Shown: positions 40,654-49,677, counted from the stretch's first letter. The stretch is DNA of 64,000 nucleotides from Streptantibioticus rubrisoli (GCF_024436055.1 NZ_JANFNH010000001.1:248001-312000), one strand, 5' to 3'. A program made the numbers and translations. The notes: generated by a model from the letters alone, not told the origin.

Positions 40654-41970
40654 TTACACGTTCTCTGTGGCGGTCTGCGGCGGCGAGGTGAGCGGCAGGG
40701 TGTGGACCGCCACCAGCGCCATCTGGCAGGCCAGTTGGTGGCGGTCGTCGTCCAGTGAGTTGCCGGTGAGCGACTCCACCCGGCGCAGCCGGTTGAGCAC
40801 CGTGTTGCGATGGCAGTGCAGCCGCTGCGCGGCCCTGGCGGCCGAGCAACCGCAGCGGAACCACGCCTCCAGCGTCGCCAGCAGTACGTCCCGCTCCTCG
40901 GGCTCGCAGTCCAGCAGTCGGCCGAGGGCCCGCTGGGCCAGCCGTTGGGCGACGTTCGGGCTGGTCACCACGAAGGCTTCGAGCAGCCGGTCGTCGAAGG
41001 CCGCCACGCCCGTGGTCCCGTAGCGCAGTGTCTGCAGCGCGGTCTCCGCGAAGTGGTAGGCGGTGGCTATGTCGGCGAGGCTGTCCACCTCTCCGGAGAC
41101 CCCCATCCGCTGGCCGGGAACGGTGGAGAGCCATTCGACCAGCCGCGGCAGCGGGGTGCGGCCCAGTTCCACCACACCGATCTCCCGGTCCGAGCGCAGC
41201 CGCCACACCGTCTGCACCGAGCGCGCGGGCAGCGCGGCGCACAGCGTCCGCGACGAGCCACCCGCGTCCGCGTCCACCGCGACCACCGCGAACCGCCCGC
41301 GGGTCGGCAGCCCCAGCGTGACCCGCGCCTCGGCGGCCACGGCGGGCTCCACGCCGCGCCCCTCGACCAGCGCGTCGAACAGCGCGTCCCTGCGCGCCGC
41401 GTCCTCGCGGCGCGCGGTCAACTCGGCCGAGCGGTATCCCTCGGCCAGCGCCAGCGAGTAGCTGTCCAGCACGTCCCACACCGGCGCGCTCTCGTCGAGC
41501 AGTCGTTGCAGCACCTCCGGCGACCTGGCGCGGGCCTCGTCGAACAGCTTCTCCCACAGCAGTTGGGTGGCCAGCCGGTGCACCCGCAGCATCGACTCCA
41601 GGGCCACGCCCTCCTGGGCGCGGTGGTGGCCCCAGGCCATGGGCACCGCGAGCGGGTCGTCACCGGGGAAGGGCTTCTGGGCGAGGAACCGCAGGAAGCC
41701 CAGTACGTGCTCGCGCAGTGAGCGGCGTATGTCGCAGGCTGGCAGTTGCTGGATGTGCTCGATGTTCCGGCCGGAGGCCAACTCGATGAGTTCTTCGACG
41801 AGTTGGGGTGTCTTTCGGACCAGTGACTCGGCGAGCGCGGGCACCACCGAGTCATGACCGCTTAAGGGGCGCGGATTGGGCAGGTGGATGACGTCGGACG
41901 GGCCCTCGGTGCCCTTGGCGGTGCCTGAGGTTATCGCCCGTACCGAGGCGATGTGCGCGGGTACCGACAT
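40654..41970 (-). CDS. PucR-type helix-turn-helix regulator
   Basis: 438 residues. The C-terminus carries the PucR/CdaR HTH (CSAARAAQRLHCHRNTVLNRLRRVESLTG, about 375-405); the N-terminal two thirds are helical (EHVLGFLRFLAQKPF ...) followed by a GGDEF-like/GAF-like ligand domain (GRFAVVAVDADAGG). Regulators of this type control catabolic or specialised metabolic genes and sense small molecules. AGGGAG lies 7 bases before ATG 41970. It is embedded in the cluster, and a 17-bp palindrome lies 46 bases upstream, which suits autoregulation. Confidence 0.86.
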   Translation of the reverse strand: MSVPAHIASVRAITSGTAKGTEGPSDVIHLPNPRPLSGHDSVVPALAESLVRKTPQLVEELIELASGRNIEHIQQLPACDIRRSLREHVLGFLRFLAQKPFPGDDPLAVPMAWGHHRAQEGVALESMLRVHRLATQLLWEKLFDEARARSPEVLQRLLDESAPVWDVLDSYSLALAEGYRSAELTARREDAARRDALFDALVEGRGVEPAVAAEARVTLGLPTRGRFAVVAVDADAGGSSRTLCAALPARSVQTVWRLRSDREIGVVELGRTPLPRLVEWLSTVPGQRMGVSGEVDSLADIATAYHFAETALQTLRYGTTGVAAFDDRLLEAFVVTSPNVAQRLAQRALGRLLDCEPEERDVLLATLEAWFRCGCSAARAAQRLHCHRNTVLNRLRRVESLTGNSLDDDRHQLACQMALVAVHTLPLTSPPQTATENV

Positions 41971-42015
41971 CTTGCAGCTCCCTTTGACGGTGGCCGCCGG
42001 GTGTTCGACGGCTGT

Positions 42016-42032
42016 CCTCGTAGACTACGAGG
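42016..42032. promoter_or_regulatory. 17-bp palindrome upstream of PucR gene
   Basis: CCTCGTAG, A, CTACGAGG: perfect arms, 46-62 bases before the start of the regulator gene. Candidate operator. Confidence 0.55.
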
Positions 42033-42147
42033 CGTGACGGGAGGGTTGCCCTTAGCACTTGCCAATGTGTCCAGCGCCACGTTGCCGCTGGGCGCTCGGC
42101 CGCGGTGAACTCGGTTGGTTCCGCTGCCGGTTGGGCTGCGGTCGGTA

Positions 42148-42263
42148 GCGCCCTGAAGGGTCCCGGGGCTGTGTTCATGTGCGGCTCCGCCGCGTGGGCG
42201 CGACCAGCCACGATGGTGCGGCAGTCGACCGACGGGCAGATCGCGGCACTTCCAGCGAAGCGT
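42148..42263 (-). repeat. Dispersed 3'-end repeat, copy 1
   Basis: About 115 bp matching the copies at 48663 and 49563 at most positions. It includes CGCCCTGAAGGG and the hairpin GCGGCTCCGCCGC (42181-42193). It starts directly at the stop codon of the KAS III-like gene at 42264 and probably ends its transcript. Confidence 0.9.
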
Positions 42264-43274
42264 TCAGTGGTGCCATTCCACCGCCGCCGCGCCCGCGAAG
42301 TCGCCCGCGTGGGCGAAACCGCCCAGCACGAGCAGGCCGCCGTCCACCAGGCCTTGTGTGCGGATGGCGCGGTCCAGCGTGACGGGGATCGCGGCGCCGA
42401 AGAGGTTGCCGCAGTGGTCGAAGGTGTCCGGATGGCGCTCCGGGGCAATCCCCAGCGCCTCCCGCCAGTTGCGCAGGAACGTGCGGTTGGGCTGGTTGGT
42501 GATCAGTGTGTCGATGTCCGCTGGCTTCCTGCCGAGCGCCTCGCACAACTCGGTGACCAGCGCGGGAACCAACCGGTTCCCGCGCTCCAGCACCTTGGCG
42601 ACCCCGGTCTCGGTGAAGCCGATCCGCAACTGCGCCTCGCCCGGCTCCCAGTACCTACGGCCGTCGTCGCGCACCATCGTCATGTCACCGGCGTACTCGG
42701 CGATGTGCCGCACCCGCACGTCCAGTACCGGATTGGGGCCCGACCTGGTGACGTACCCCACTCCGCACCCGTCGCCGGGGATCGCGGCCTGGGCGAGCCC
42801 GCGCACCTCGGACTGGGTGAACAACTGGCCCGCCGCGGTCTGCGCGTTGCAGATCAGTGCGGACCTCGCCGATGTGGTGGTGAGCAACTGCCGGGCGATG
42901 CCCAGCATATGGACGAACGAGGCGCAGCCCGCGTTGGCCACGTCCAGCAGCCATTCGGGGGCCATCCCGAGGCGGCGCGCCACCTCGGTGCCCGCGCCGA
43001 CGAACGGCACGTCCGGCAACTGGCTGTGCACCAGCAGGACGTCCACCCCGCGGATCGCCGCCCTGCCGTGCCGTTCGACCAGCGGCCGCACGGCCCGCTC
43101 GATCAGGTCGACGTTGGTCTCATCCTCTGCCACGTGGTGCCGGAACGGCGGCACCCGGAACATCGGGCTGTCCCGCAGCCGGTCCTCCGCCCCGGGGTAG
43201 CCGGTGTAGAACTCCGCGGGCACCGGCTCGCCCGGCAGATACGCCGCCACGTCGGTGAGGCTGACCGGGGTCAC
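42264..43274 (-). CDS. KAS III-like enzyme with altered catalytic triad (B)
   Basis: 336 residues, thiolase fold. Nucleophile Cys117 in VANAGCASFVHML. The HQAN segment reads TNQPNR (His replaced by Asn), while GNLFGAAIP keeps the Asn. So the active-site His is missing here too, by a different change from copy A; the two enzymes differ enough to have separate roles. GTG 43274 overlaps the upstream TGA by 4 bases. The 3' end abuts the dispersed repeat. Confidence 0.85.
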   Translation of the reverse strand: MTPVSLTDVAAYLPGEPVPAEFYTGYPGAEDRLRDSPMFRVPPFRHHVAEDETNVDLIERAVRPLVERHGRAAIRGVDVLLVHSQLPDVPFVGAGTEVARRLGMAPEWLLDVANAGCASFVHMLGIARQLLTTTSARSALICNAQTAAGQLFTQSEVRGLAQAAIPGDGCGVGYVTRSGPNPVLDVRVRHIAEYAGDMTMVRDDGRRYWEPGEAQLRIGFTETGVAKVLERGNRLVPALVTELCEALGRKPADIDTLITNQPNRTFLRNWREALGIAPERHPDTFDHCGNLFGAAIPVTLDRAIRTQGLVDGGLLVLGGFAHAGDFAGAAAVEWHH

Positions 43275-43924
43275 CGGGCCACCGCCCGCGCGGGCGGCAC
43301 GCTGACCGGGAGCCCGGCCTTGTGGCGGTGCTCCAGGATCGCCTTGAGGTTGCGCATCTCCACGGTGTGTCCGGCGTAGAACAGGTCCCAGTACTCGCCC
43401 ACCCAGCGCCGGTCGGGGCGCGGTGCCCGCTGCGGGTACGGGTTGGCGTCGTAGTACGGATGGCGGCAGTTGGTCCAGGTGATCACCGAGCCCGGCTCGC
43501 CCAGCACCAGCGACGCCGGGACCACCCGCATCAGATAGATCATCCACAGCGTCTCGCCCTGGTCCCAGGCGCAGTGGTAGTCCACCGTCATCGCCTCTGA
43601 GTTGGCCACCACCTTGCAGTAGATGCTGGTGCCGGGCTCCAGCAGGTCACGGCCGCGCCACAGGCCCGGGGTGTCGGTGGGGCCGAAGTCCCGCAGGCTG
43701 CAGGTCCACTCCTCCAGATGGTGGCCCTGGCGCAGATAGTCGTAGACCTGCTCGGGCGGGCAGTCGACGTACTCCTCGATGGTGCAGTACCGCCCGTAGA
43801 CCTGCTGGTGCGGATAGCTCTCCCGGGTCATCCGGGCGCAGTGCGCGGCGAGTTGCTCGGGGGAGGTGTTCTCCACCCTTATCAGTCCGGGGACTTCAGC
43901 CAACGTGGAGGGGTCCGCGGTCAT
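43271..43924 (-). CDS. SRPBCC (START-like) domain protein
   Basis: 217 residues. A helix-grip pattern can be read: YCTIEEYVDCPPEQVYDYLRQGHHLEEWTCSLRDF (strand 1 and first helices) and WTNCRHPYYDAN... then a long C-terminal helix (FYAGHTVEMRNLKAILEHRHKAG). Proteins of this fold bind hydrophobic ligands; some are polyketide cyclases, others carriers. AGGAG lies 7 bases before ATG 43924, and the gene overlaps the TPP enzyme by 29 bp and the KAS III-like gene by 4, so it probably handles the intermediate between those two enzymes. Confidence 0.75.
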   Translation of the reverse strand: MTADPSTLAEVPGLIRVENTSPEQLAAHCARMTRESYPHQQVYGRYCTIEEYVDCPPEQVYDYLRQGHHLEEWTCSLRDFGPTDTPGLWRGRDLLEPGTSIYCKVVANSEAMTVDYHCAWDQGETLWMIYLMRVVPASLVLGEPGSVITWTNCRHPYYDANPYPQRAPRPDRRWVGEYWDLFYAGHTVEMRNLKAILEHRHKAGLPVSVPPARAVAR

Positions 43925-45590
43925 CGGTGTTCTCCTTCGTGCGGTCGGCTCCCTGGCCGGGGGTGGCCAGGAAGGGCAGGAACGGGGGGATCTCCCGGTG
44001 GTCGAAGTCCATGGCGACCAGCGCCGGACCGGCCGCGTCGTTGCCGCGCAGCAGGGCCTGGCGCAGCTCACCGGCGCAGTGAGCCCGGGCCACGTACAGG
44101 TCCGGGAACAGGGCCGCGGCACCGGCCGCTATGTCGGAGGGGCGGAAGACGTTCTCGGTACGGGCCCCGCCCTGGAACAACTCCTCGCGGGTGGCGCACA
44201 TCGCGTGCGCGTTGTTGTTGAGGATGACGAAGGTGACCGGCGCCGCGTACTCGACCGCGGTGTGCACCTCCATCCCGTGCATGAAGAACGCACCGTCCCC
44301 GGCCACCACATAGGTGCGCCGCCCGGTGGCCAGCGCCGCGCCGATGCCCGCGCCGAAGGTGTAGCCCATGCCGCCCATGCCCACGGCGACCACGAACCGG
44401 CCGTCGCGCGGCGCGGGCAGCAGATGGATGGCGCTGGCCCCGATGTTCCCGGCGTCCACGAAGACATGAGCGCGATCCGGCAGCGCCGACGCGATCGCCG
44501 AGAGCGCCTGCGGGTAGGAGGTGGCGGCCGTGGTGAACGGCGGCACGGTCAACGGGCGTGGACCGCCGGGGAGTTCGGGGTGCGGGCGCGGCCGGGGCGT
44601 CAGGCGGGCGGTGAGGGTGCGCAGCGTCTCGCGCGGGTCGCCGCTCAGCGCGATCCCGGGGACGAACGGCGGTTCCGGGTCCACGCAGACCACCGGGGTG
44701 CCGTGCAGCGCGTCGTCCAGGCCAGCGCGGGTCATCAACGGCAGCCGGGTGCCGACCAGCAGGCAGGCATCGGCCCGCCGCAGGCAGTCCTGGACGCCGG
44801 GGTGCCCCATCACCCCGGCCACACCGACGAACCGGGGATCGCGGTTGGGGAACACGTCCTTGGCGTCCGGACTGACCGCCACCCAGGCCCCCAACGCCGT
44901 TGCCAGCCCGGCCAGTTCCGCCCGGGCACCGCAGGCGGCCACCCCCTCGCCCGCGATCACCAGGACCCGCTCGGCGCCGCCCAGCAGCCGCACGGCCCGG
45001 TCCACCGCCTCCGGATCCGGCCGCGGCACCGGCGGCGGTGGTAGCGGTGTGTCCCGCGGCACCGTGATGAGGGCCTGCTGTACGTCCTTGGGCAGCAGCA
45101 ACACGGCCGGACCCCGCGGGTGGGCCAGTGCCGTGTCGACGGCCTCGGCCAACAGCCGGGGGAACGACTCCGGTTCGCTGACCCGGGCGCAGAACCGGGA
45201 CACCGGCGCGAAGACCCGTGCCGCGTCGAAGGAGCCGCCCTTGCCGCTGGAGTCCTGGAACGCCCCGCGCCCGTCCAGGGCGGTCGGCGGCTGCCCCACC
45301 AGCGCCAGCAGCGGAACCCGTGAGGCATGAGCCTCGGCCAGGCCCGGCACCAGGTTCATCGCCCCGCCGCCCGAGGTGGCCGCGACCACACCGATCCGCC
45401 GGGTGGCCCGGGCGTAGCCGTCCGCCATGGTGGCCGCCGCGAACTCGTGCTTGGCCACCACACCGACCACCCCCGGCTGGCGGTGCAGGGCGTCGTAGAC
45501 GTCCTCGATGTTCGCGCCGCCCACGCCGAACACATACGGCACCCCGATACGGGCCAACTCGGCGGCCAGATGGTCGACAAGGCGCGTCAT
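43896..45590 (-). CDS. Thiamine-diphosphate enzyme, acetolactate synthase-like
   Basis: 564 residues with the three domains of the family. KHEFAAATMADGYARATRR holds the cofactor-activating Glu (near residue 49); the ThDP-binding motif is AGDGAFFMHGMEVHTAVEYAAPVTFVILNNNAH (GDG ... NN, about 435-470). FAD-binding features of true acetolactate synthase are not obvious. Such enzymes decarboxylate 2-oxo acids and may join the product to an aldehyde, giving acyloins, or to another acceptor. The aldehyde could come from the SDR at 36153 (speculative). Overlaps GlxA by 4 bp and the SRPBCC gene by 29 bp. Confidence 0.87.
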   Translation of the reverse strand: MTRLVDHLAAELARIGVPYVFGVGGANIEDVYDALHRQPGVVGVVAKHEFAAATMADGYARATRRIGVVAATSGGGAMNLVPGLAEAHASRVPLLALVGQPPTALDGRGAFQDSSGKGGSFDAARVFAPVSRFCARVSEPESFPRLLAEAVDTALAHPRGPAVLLLPKDVQQALITVPRDTPLPPPPVPRPDPEAVDRAVRLLGGAERVLVIAGEGVAACGARAELAGLATALGAWVAVSPDAKDVFPNRDPRFVGVAGVMGHPGVQDCLRRADACLLVGTRLPLMTRAGLDDALHGTPVVCVDPEPPFVPGIALSGDPRETLRTLTARLTPRPRPHPELPGGPRPLTVPPFTTAATSYPQALSAIASALPDRAHVFVDAGNIGASAIHLLPAPRDGRFVVAVGMGGMGYTFGAGIGAALATGRRTYVVAGDGAFFMHGMEVHTAVEYAAPVTFVILNNNAHAMCATREELFQGGARTENVFRPSDIAAGAAALFPDLYVARAHCAGELRQALLRGNDAAGPALVAMDFDHREIPPFLPFLATPGQGADRTKENTDDRGPLHVG

Positions 45591-46615
45591 GAGCCCACCT
45601 CCGCGAAATCGTCCCGGCCCGGCGCCACGATCAGGCCAGCGGGGGAGAGCACCTGGAAGCGCTGCCGGTACTCGCCGGGGGCGAGCCCCATGGTCCGGCC
45701 GAAGGACCGCAGGAAGGTCTCCACCGCCGGGAAGCCGCAGCGCCTGGCCACATGGCTGATCGGCAGCTCGGTGGTCTCCAGCAGCTCACGCGCCCGCGCG
45801 ATGCGCATCCGCTCGACGTACTGGCCCGGTGTGGTCCCCACCTCGCGGCGGAACACCCGGGCGAAGTTGCGCGGGCTCATGTTCGCCCGTCGCGCCAACT
45901 CGGCCACCGGCAACGGCTTTTCGAGGTGGTCGAGGATCCACTCCTGGGCCGCCCGGATCGGCAGCCGGTCGGCCAGTTGCGCCTCCAGCACCGCGCTGAA
46001 CTGCGACTGCCCGCCGTGCCGTTTGAAGAACAGCACCAGATAGCGGGCCATCTCCAAGGCGACGCCCGCACCGTGGTCGGCCTCCACCAGCGCCAGCGCC
46101 ATGTCGATACCGGTGGACACCCCGGCGGACGTCACATACCGGCCGTCCCACACGAAGATCGGCCCCGAGTCCACCGTCACCCGCGGATAGCGGTGGGCGA
46201 ACTGCTCACAGTACGCCCAGTGCGTGGTGGCCCGCCGACCGTCCAGCAGACCCGCCTCGGCCAGCAGGAACGCCCCGCCGCACACCGAGGCCACCCGGCG
46301 CGACCGCGCGGCGGCCTCGCCGATCCAGGACACCAACCGCCGATCCCCCAGCGCCTCGCGCAGTCCCCAACCCCCCGGCACCACAAGGGTGTCGATGGGT
46401 CCCACCGCCTCCTCCAGCGGCGCGGCCTGGACCACCAGACCGACCGAGGTGCGCACCAGGGGCGCGTCGGCGGACACGTACTCGATGCGGTAGCCCACCC
46501 CCTGCCCGGCTAACCGGCGGTTCACCGTGTCGAACACCTCAACGGGCCCGGTGACGTCCAGCGCCTGGACGCCGGAGTAGACCACGACCACCACTCGTCG
46601 TTGGATCACGGTCAC
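45587..46615 (-). CDS. GlxA-family regulator: DJ-1/PfpI-like domain plus AraC-type HTH
   Basis: About 342 residues. N-terminal DJ-1/PfpI-like domain (VVVVVYSGVQALDVTGPVEVFDTV ... ASVCGGAFLLAEAGLLDGRRATTHW, about 5-180) and C-terminal AraC HTH pair (PLPVAELARRANMSPRNFARVFRREVGTTPGQYVERMRIARARELL, about 235-335). These proteins usually activate nearby catabolic or secondary metabolic genes. The start is uncertain; GTG 46615 is used, and further codons upstream to 46645 are in frame. It overlaps the TPP enzyme gene by 4 bp, making it the first gene of that block. Confidence 0.85.
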   Translation of the reverse strand: MTVIQRRVVVVVYSGVQALDVTGPVEVFDTVNRRLAGQGVGYRIEYVSADAPLVRTSVGLVVQAAPLEEAVGPIDTLVVPGGWGLREALGDRRLVSWIGEAAARSRRVASVCGGAFLLAEAGLLDGRRATTHWAYCEQFAHRYPRVTVDSGPIFVWDGRYVTSAGVSTGIDMALALVEADHGAGVALEMARYLVLFFKRHGGQSQFSAVLEAQLADRLPIRAAQEWILDHLEKPLPVAELARRANMSPRNFARVFRREVGTTPGQYVERMRIARARELLETTELPISHVARRCGFPAVETFLRSFGRTMGLAPGEYRQRFQVLSPAGLIVAPGRDDFAEVGS

Positions 46616-46727
46616 AGCCTGTCGGCGAACCGAACCTGTCCGCAATGACAGTCTGTTGACGATTACTGCCAGCCCGGCGGCGGTGCGCCGTTGAACAGCG
46701 CGCCGGGTCGCACGGGGGTGAGCCAGA

Positions 46728-48578
46728 TCACGCCCGCTGGCAGTGCCGGGCGGCCGGGCCCGGGTGGCTCTTGATCGAACGGTCCAGGTTGGTGGCCGCG
46801 CTGATCAGCGCCAGGTGGGTGAAGGCCTGCGGGAAGTTGCCCAGCGCCTCACCGGCCGGGCCGATCTCCTCGGAGTACAGGCCCACGTGGTTGGCCTGGG
46901 TCACCATCTTCTCGAAGACATAGCGGGCCTCGCCCACCCGTCCGGCGCGGGAGAGCGCCTCGACGTACCAGAAGGAGCACAGGTTGAAGGTGCCCTCGGA
47001 GTCGGTGAAGCCGTCGCTGCCGTCGATCCGGTAGCGGTGCACCAGGCTGTCGCTGACCAGCGTCTCCTCGATCCGGCGCACGGTCGACAGGAACCTGGGG
47101 TCGGTCGGGGACGCGAACTTCACCAGCGGCATCACCAGCAGCGCCGCGTCCAGCGTGTCGCTGCCGGGGTTGCGCATGTACGCGCCGTGCCCGGGCGCGT
47201 AGCACATCTCCTGCACGAAGCGGTACGCGGCGCCCGCGGTGTCCCGCCAGCGCTCGATGGGCGCGGGCATGCCGCGCTGCTGGGCGATGCGCTGGGCCCG
47301 CTCGAAGGCCACCCAGGTCATCAACGCCGAGTAGGTGTACCGCTGCCGGGCGCCGCGGCCCTCCCAGATGCCCTCGTCCGGGTCCTCCCAGTGCTTCTCC
47401 AGCCACTCCAGCTGACGGCTCAGCGCCTCCCACAGGTCGTAGGAGATGGGCTGGCCGTGCTTGTTGTACAGGTAGACCGAGTCCATCACCTCGCCGTAGA
47501 TGTCGAGTTGGAGCTGGCTGGCGGCGGCGTTGCCGATGCGCACCGGACGGGAACCGCAGTAGCCGTCGAGGTGGTCGAGCACCGTCTCCGGCAGTTCCGC
47601 GCGACCGTCGATGCCGTACAGCACCTGCAGCCCGCGCTCCGGCGCGGCCTCCAGGCAGCGGGTGCGCAGCCAGTCGACGAACGCCGCCGCCTCCTCGGTG
47701 AACCCCAGCCGCATCAGTCCGTACAGCGTGAAGGCGGCGTCCCGCACCCAGGTGTAGCGGTAGTCCCAGTTGCGCGCCCCGCCGACGGCCTCCGGTAGCG
47801 AGGTGGTCGGCGCCGCGACCAGCGCCCCGGTGGGCTGGTAGACCAGCAGCTTCAGCGCCAGCGCGGAGCGCTCCACCATCTCCCGGTAGCGGCCCTGGTA
47901 GCGGGACTGCCGCAGCCAGCCGTCCCAGTACGCCAGTGTCAGGTCCAGCAGCTTGGAGACCTCGGCGTCACCGAGCGGGCGCAACTCGCCCTCCCACTCG
48001 GCGGCCACCTCCAGGGTCTGCCCCGGCTCCAGCTCGACGGTCGCCACCGCGGCACCGCCGTCGACCCGCAGCGGCACAGATGAGCGCAACGTCAACGCAC
48101 CGGCCGCGCTGGTGAACACCGCGCCGACATCCGGCACGACGCTCACCTCGTGCGGCACCCGCGCGTAGTCGAACGCGGGCCGGCAGCACACCTGGACCTC
48201 GGCCCGGCCCCTGAGCACCCTTACCTGGCGGACGATCTGCCGGACGCTCGCCTTCGGGCACGACGGATGGTCCGGAACCATGAAGTCGTACAGCTCGGCG
48301 ACGGAGTCCTGGGCCAGGAACCGGGTCAGCAGCACATTGGAGTCCGGCATGTACATCTGCTTGGTGCGCTCGGCCTTCGCCACCGACACCGAGAAACAGC
48401 CGCCCTCCTCGGCGTCCAGCAGGGAGCCGAACACCGACGGCGCGTCGAAGCGCGGCAGACAGCACCAGTCGATCGTGCCGTTGTCTCCCACCAGGGCCAC
48501 GGTGTGCAGATCGCCGATGATCCCGTGGTCCTCTATCGGTGTGTAGTCGGATCGGCAACTGTCGGTGACGAGCTGCAT
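46728..48578 (-). CDS. Glycoside hydrolase family 15 enzyme (trehalase/glucoamylase-like)
   Basis: 616 residues. The N-terminal beta domain begins DYTPIEDHGIIGDLHTVALVGDNGTIDWCCLPRFDAPSVFG, typical of cytoplasmic GH15 proteins of actinobacteria. The (alpha/alpha)6 barrel carries RNWDYRYTWVRDAAFTLYGLMRLGF and the catalytic-acid region WEDPDEGIWEGRG. No signal peptide, so it acts inside the cell, probably on trehalose or alpha-glucans. It is unrelated to the biosynthetic genes just left of it, and marks the right edge of that cluster. Confidence 0.92.
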   Translation of the reverse strand: MQLVTDSCRSDYTPIEDHGIIGDLHTVALVGDNGTIDWCCLPRFDAPSVFGSLLDAEEGGCFSVSVAKAERTKQMYMPDSNVLLTRFLAQDSVAELYDFMVPDHPSCPKASVRQIVRQVRVLRGRAEVQVCCRPAFDYARVPHEVSVVPDVGAVFTSAAGALTLRSSVPLRVDGGAAVATVELEPGQTLEVAAEWEGELRPLGDAEVSKLLDLTLAYWDGWLRQSRYQGRYREMVERSALALKLLVYQPTGALVAAPTTSLPEAVGGARNWDYRYTWVRDAAFTLYGLMRLGFTEEAAAFVDWLRTRCLEAAPERGLQVLYGIDGRAELPETVLDHLDGYCGSRPVRIGNAAASQLQLDIYGEVMDSVYLYNKHGQPISYDLWEALSRQLEWLEKHWEDPDEGIWEGRGARQRYTYSALMTWVAFERAQRIAQQRGMPAPIERWRDTAGAAYRFVQEMCYAPGHGAYMRNPGSDTLDAALLVMPLVKFASPTDPRFLSTVRRIEETLVSDSLVHRYRIDGSDGFTDSEGTFNLCSFWYVEALSRAGRVGEARYVFEKMVTQANHVGLYSEEIGPAGEALGNFPQAFTHLALISAATNLDRSIKSHPGPAARHCQRA

Positions 48579-48662
48579 GGCCCCTCCTGGGACGCGCGGA
48601 CCCCGCCCTCTCCTGTATACCGCCGCGACGGCCGCAACGCGTCCCGCTCGGGGCTCTCGTCA

Positions 48663-48779
48663 GGCACCCTCAAGGGGCACGGGGCTGTGTCCATGTGCGG
48701 CTCCGCCGCGTGGGCGCGACCAGCCACAACCGTGCGGCGGACAACCGACGGCACATCGACCGCGCCCCCAGCGGAGCGC
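48663..48779 (-). repeat. Dispersed 3'-end repeat, copy 2
   Basis: Same element as at 42148, same orientation, with hairpin GCGGCTCCGCCGC at 48697-48709. It ends one base from the stop codon of the cyclophilin gene. Confidence 0.9.
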
Positions 48780-49460
48780 TTAGTGCGCTGCGATGCGTAC
48801 CCGGGCGATGTCGACCGGTAGCGTCGGGAAGCCGTCGCCGGGGCCGTTCTGGTCGTCCTCGCCGCCCGCGGCGATCTTGCGCAACACGTCCATGCCGCCG
48901 GTGACTTGGCCGAAGGGTGTGTAGGCGGGGGAGAGCTTGGTGTCCTTCCAGACGAAGAAGAACTGGCTGCCGTTGGTGTTCGGCCCCGCGTTGGCCATGG
49001 CCACCGTGCCCGCCGGGTAGGTGGCGCCGGACAGGTTCTCGTCGTTGAACGAGTAGCCGGGGCCGCCGCTGCCGGTGCCCGTGGGGTCGCCGCACTGCAG
49101 CACGTAGATCTTCTGGGTGGTCAGCCGGTGGCAGTGCGTCCGGTCGAAGTAGCCGCGCTGGGCGAGGAACCGGAAGGAGAACGTGGTGCACGGCGCCTTG
49201 TCGGTGAGCGCCTTGAAGGTGACGCGGCCCTGGCTGGTCCGCAGGGTCGCGGAGTACGGCCGGGCCGCGGCGGCGGGGTCGAAGACCGGTATGCCCTTGA
49301 ATCTGTCGGCGGGCACGGCCTTGGTGAAGCCGCATGGTGCCGGGGCGGCCGACGCGGCCGAACGGTGCTCATCCGTACGGGAGTTGGCGGAGGCGGCCGT
49401 CGTCAGGGTGAGGACGACGGACGCCGCGACGGCGAGGGGAACCCAGTGCTTGCGCTGCAT
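48780..49460 (-). CDS. Secreted cyclophilin-type peptidyl-prolyl isomerase
   Basis: 226 residues. Signal peptide WVPLAVAASVVLTLTTAASA; cyclophilin domain from about residue 60: FLAQRGYFDRTHCHRL, LQCGDPTGTGSGGPGYSF, TVAMANAGPNTNGSQFFFVWKDTKLSPAYTPFGQV. It helps fold secreted proteins by isomerising X-Pro bonds. The usual FHRVI is CHRLT, which leaves the catalytic Arg but changes its neighbours. The stop codon lies at the edge of repeat copy 2. Confidence 0.92.
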   Translation of the reverse strand: MQRKHWVPLAVAASVVLTLTTAASANSRTDEHRSAASAAPAPCGFTKAVPADRFKGIPVFDPAAAARPYSATLRTSQGRVTFKALTDKAPCTTFSFRFLAQRGYFDRTHCHRLTTQKIYVLQCGDPTGTGSGGPGYSFNDENLSGATYPAGTVAMANAGPNTNGSQFFFVWKDTKLSPAYTPFGQVTGGMDVLRKIAAGGEDDQNGPGDGFPTLPVDIARVRIAAH

Positions 49461-49562
49461 TTGACGGACCTCCGAGGTCTGTTGCGCTCACGGCACGATG
49501 AGTTGGCAGGGGTCACCCTAGGGCTGCGCGGCAGCCTGGGCGAAGTCCGCTGCCTTTCGGTG

Positions 49563-49677
49563 GCGCCCTGAAGGGGCGCGAGGCTGTGTCCATGTGCGGC
49601 TCCGCCGCGTGGGTGCGACCAGCCACGATGGCGCCGCGGACGATCGACGGCACATCGCCGCACTCCCAGCGGAGGGC
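49563..49677 (-). repeat. Dispersed 3'-end repeat, copy 3
   Basis: Same element and orientation as copies 1 and 2; left arm GGCGCCCTGAAGGGGCGC at 49563-49580, hairpin GCGGCTCCGCCGC at 49596-49608. It abuts the stop codon of the IclR-type gene. Confidence 0.92.

Noticed and set aside
42148-42263. Small genes in the dispersed repeat
   Set aside because: All copies give open frames in several phases because of base composition; the conserved features are hairpins.
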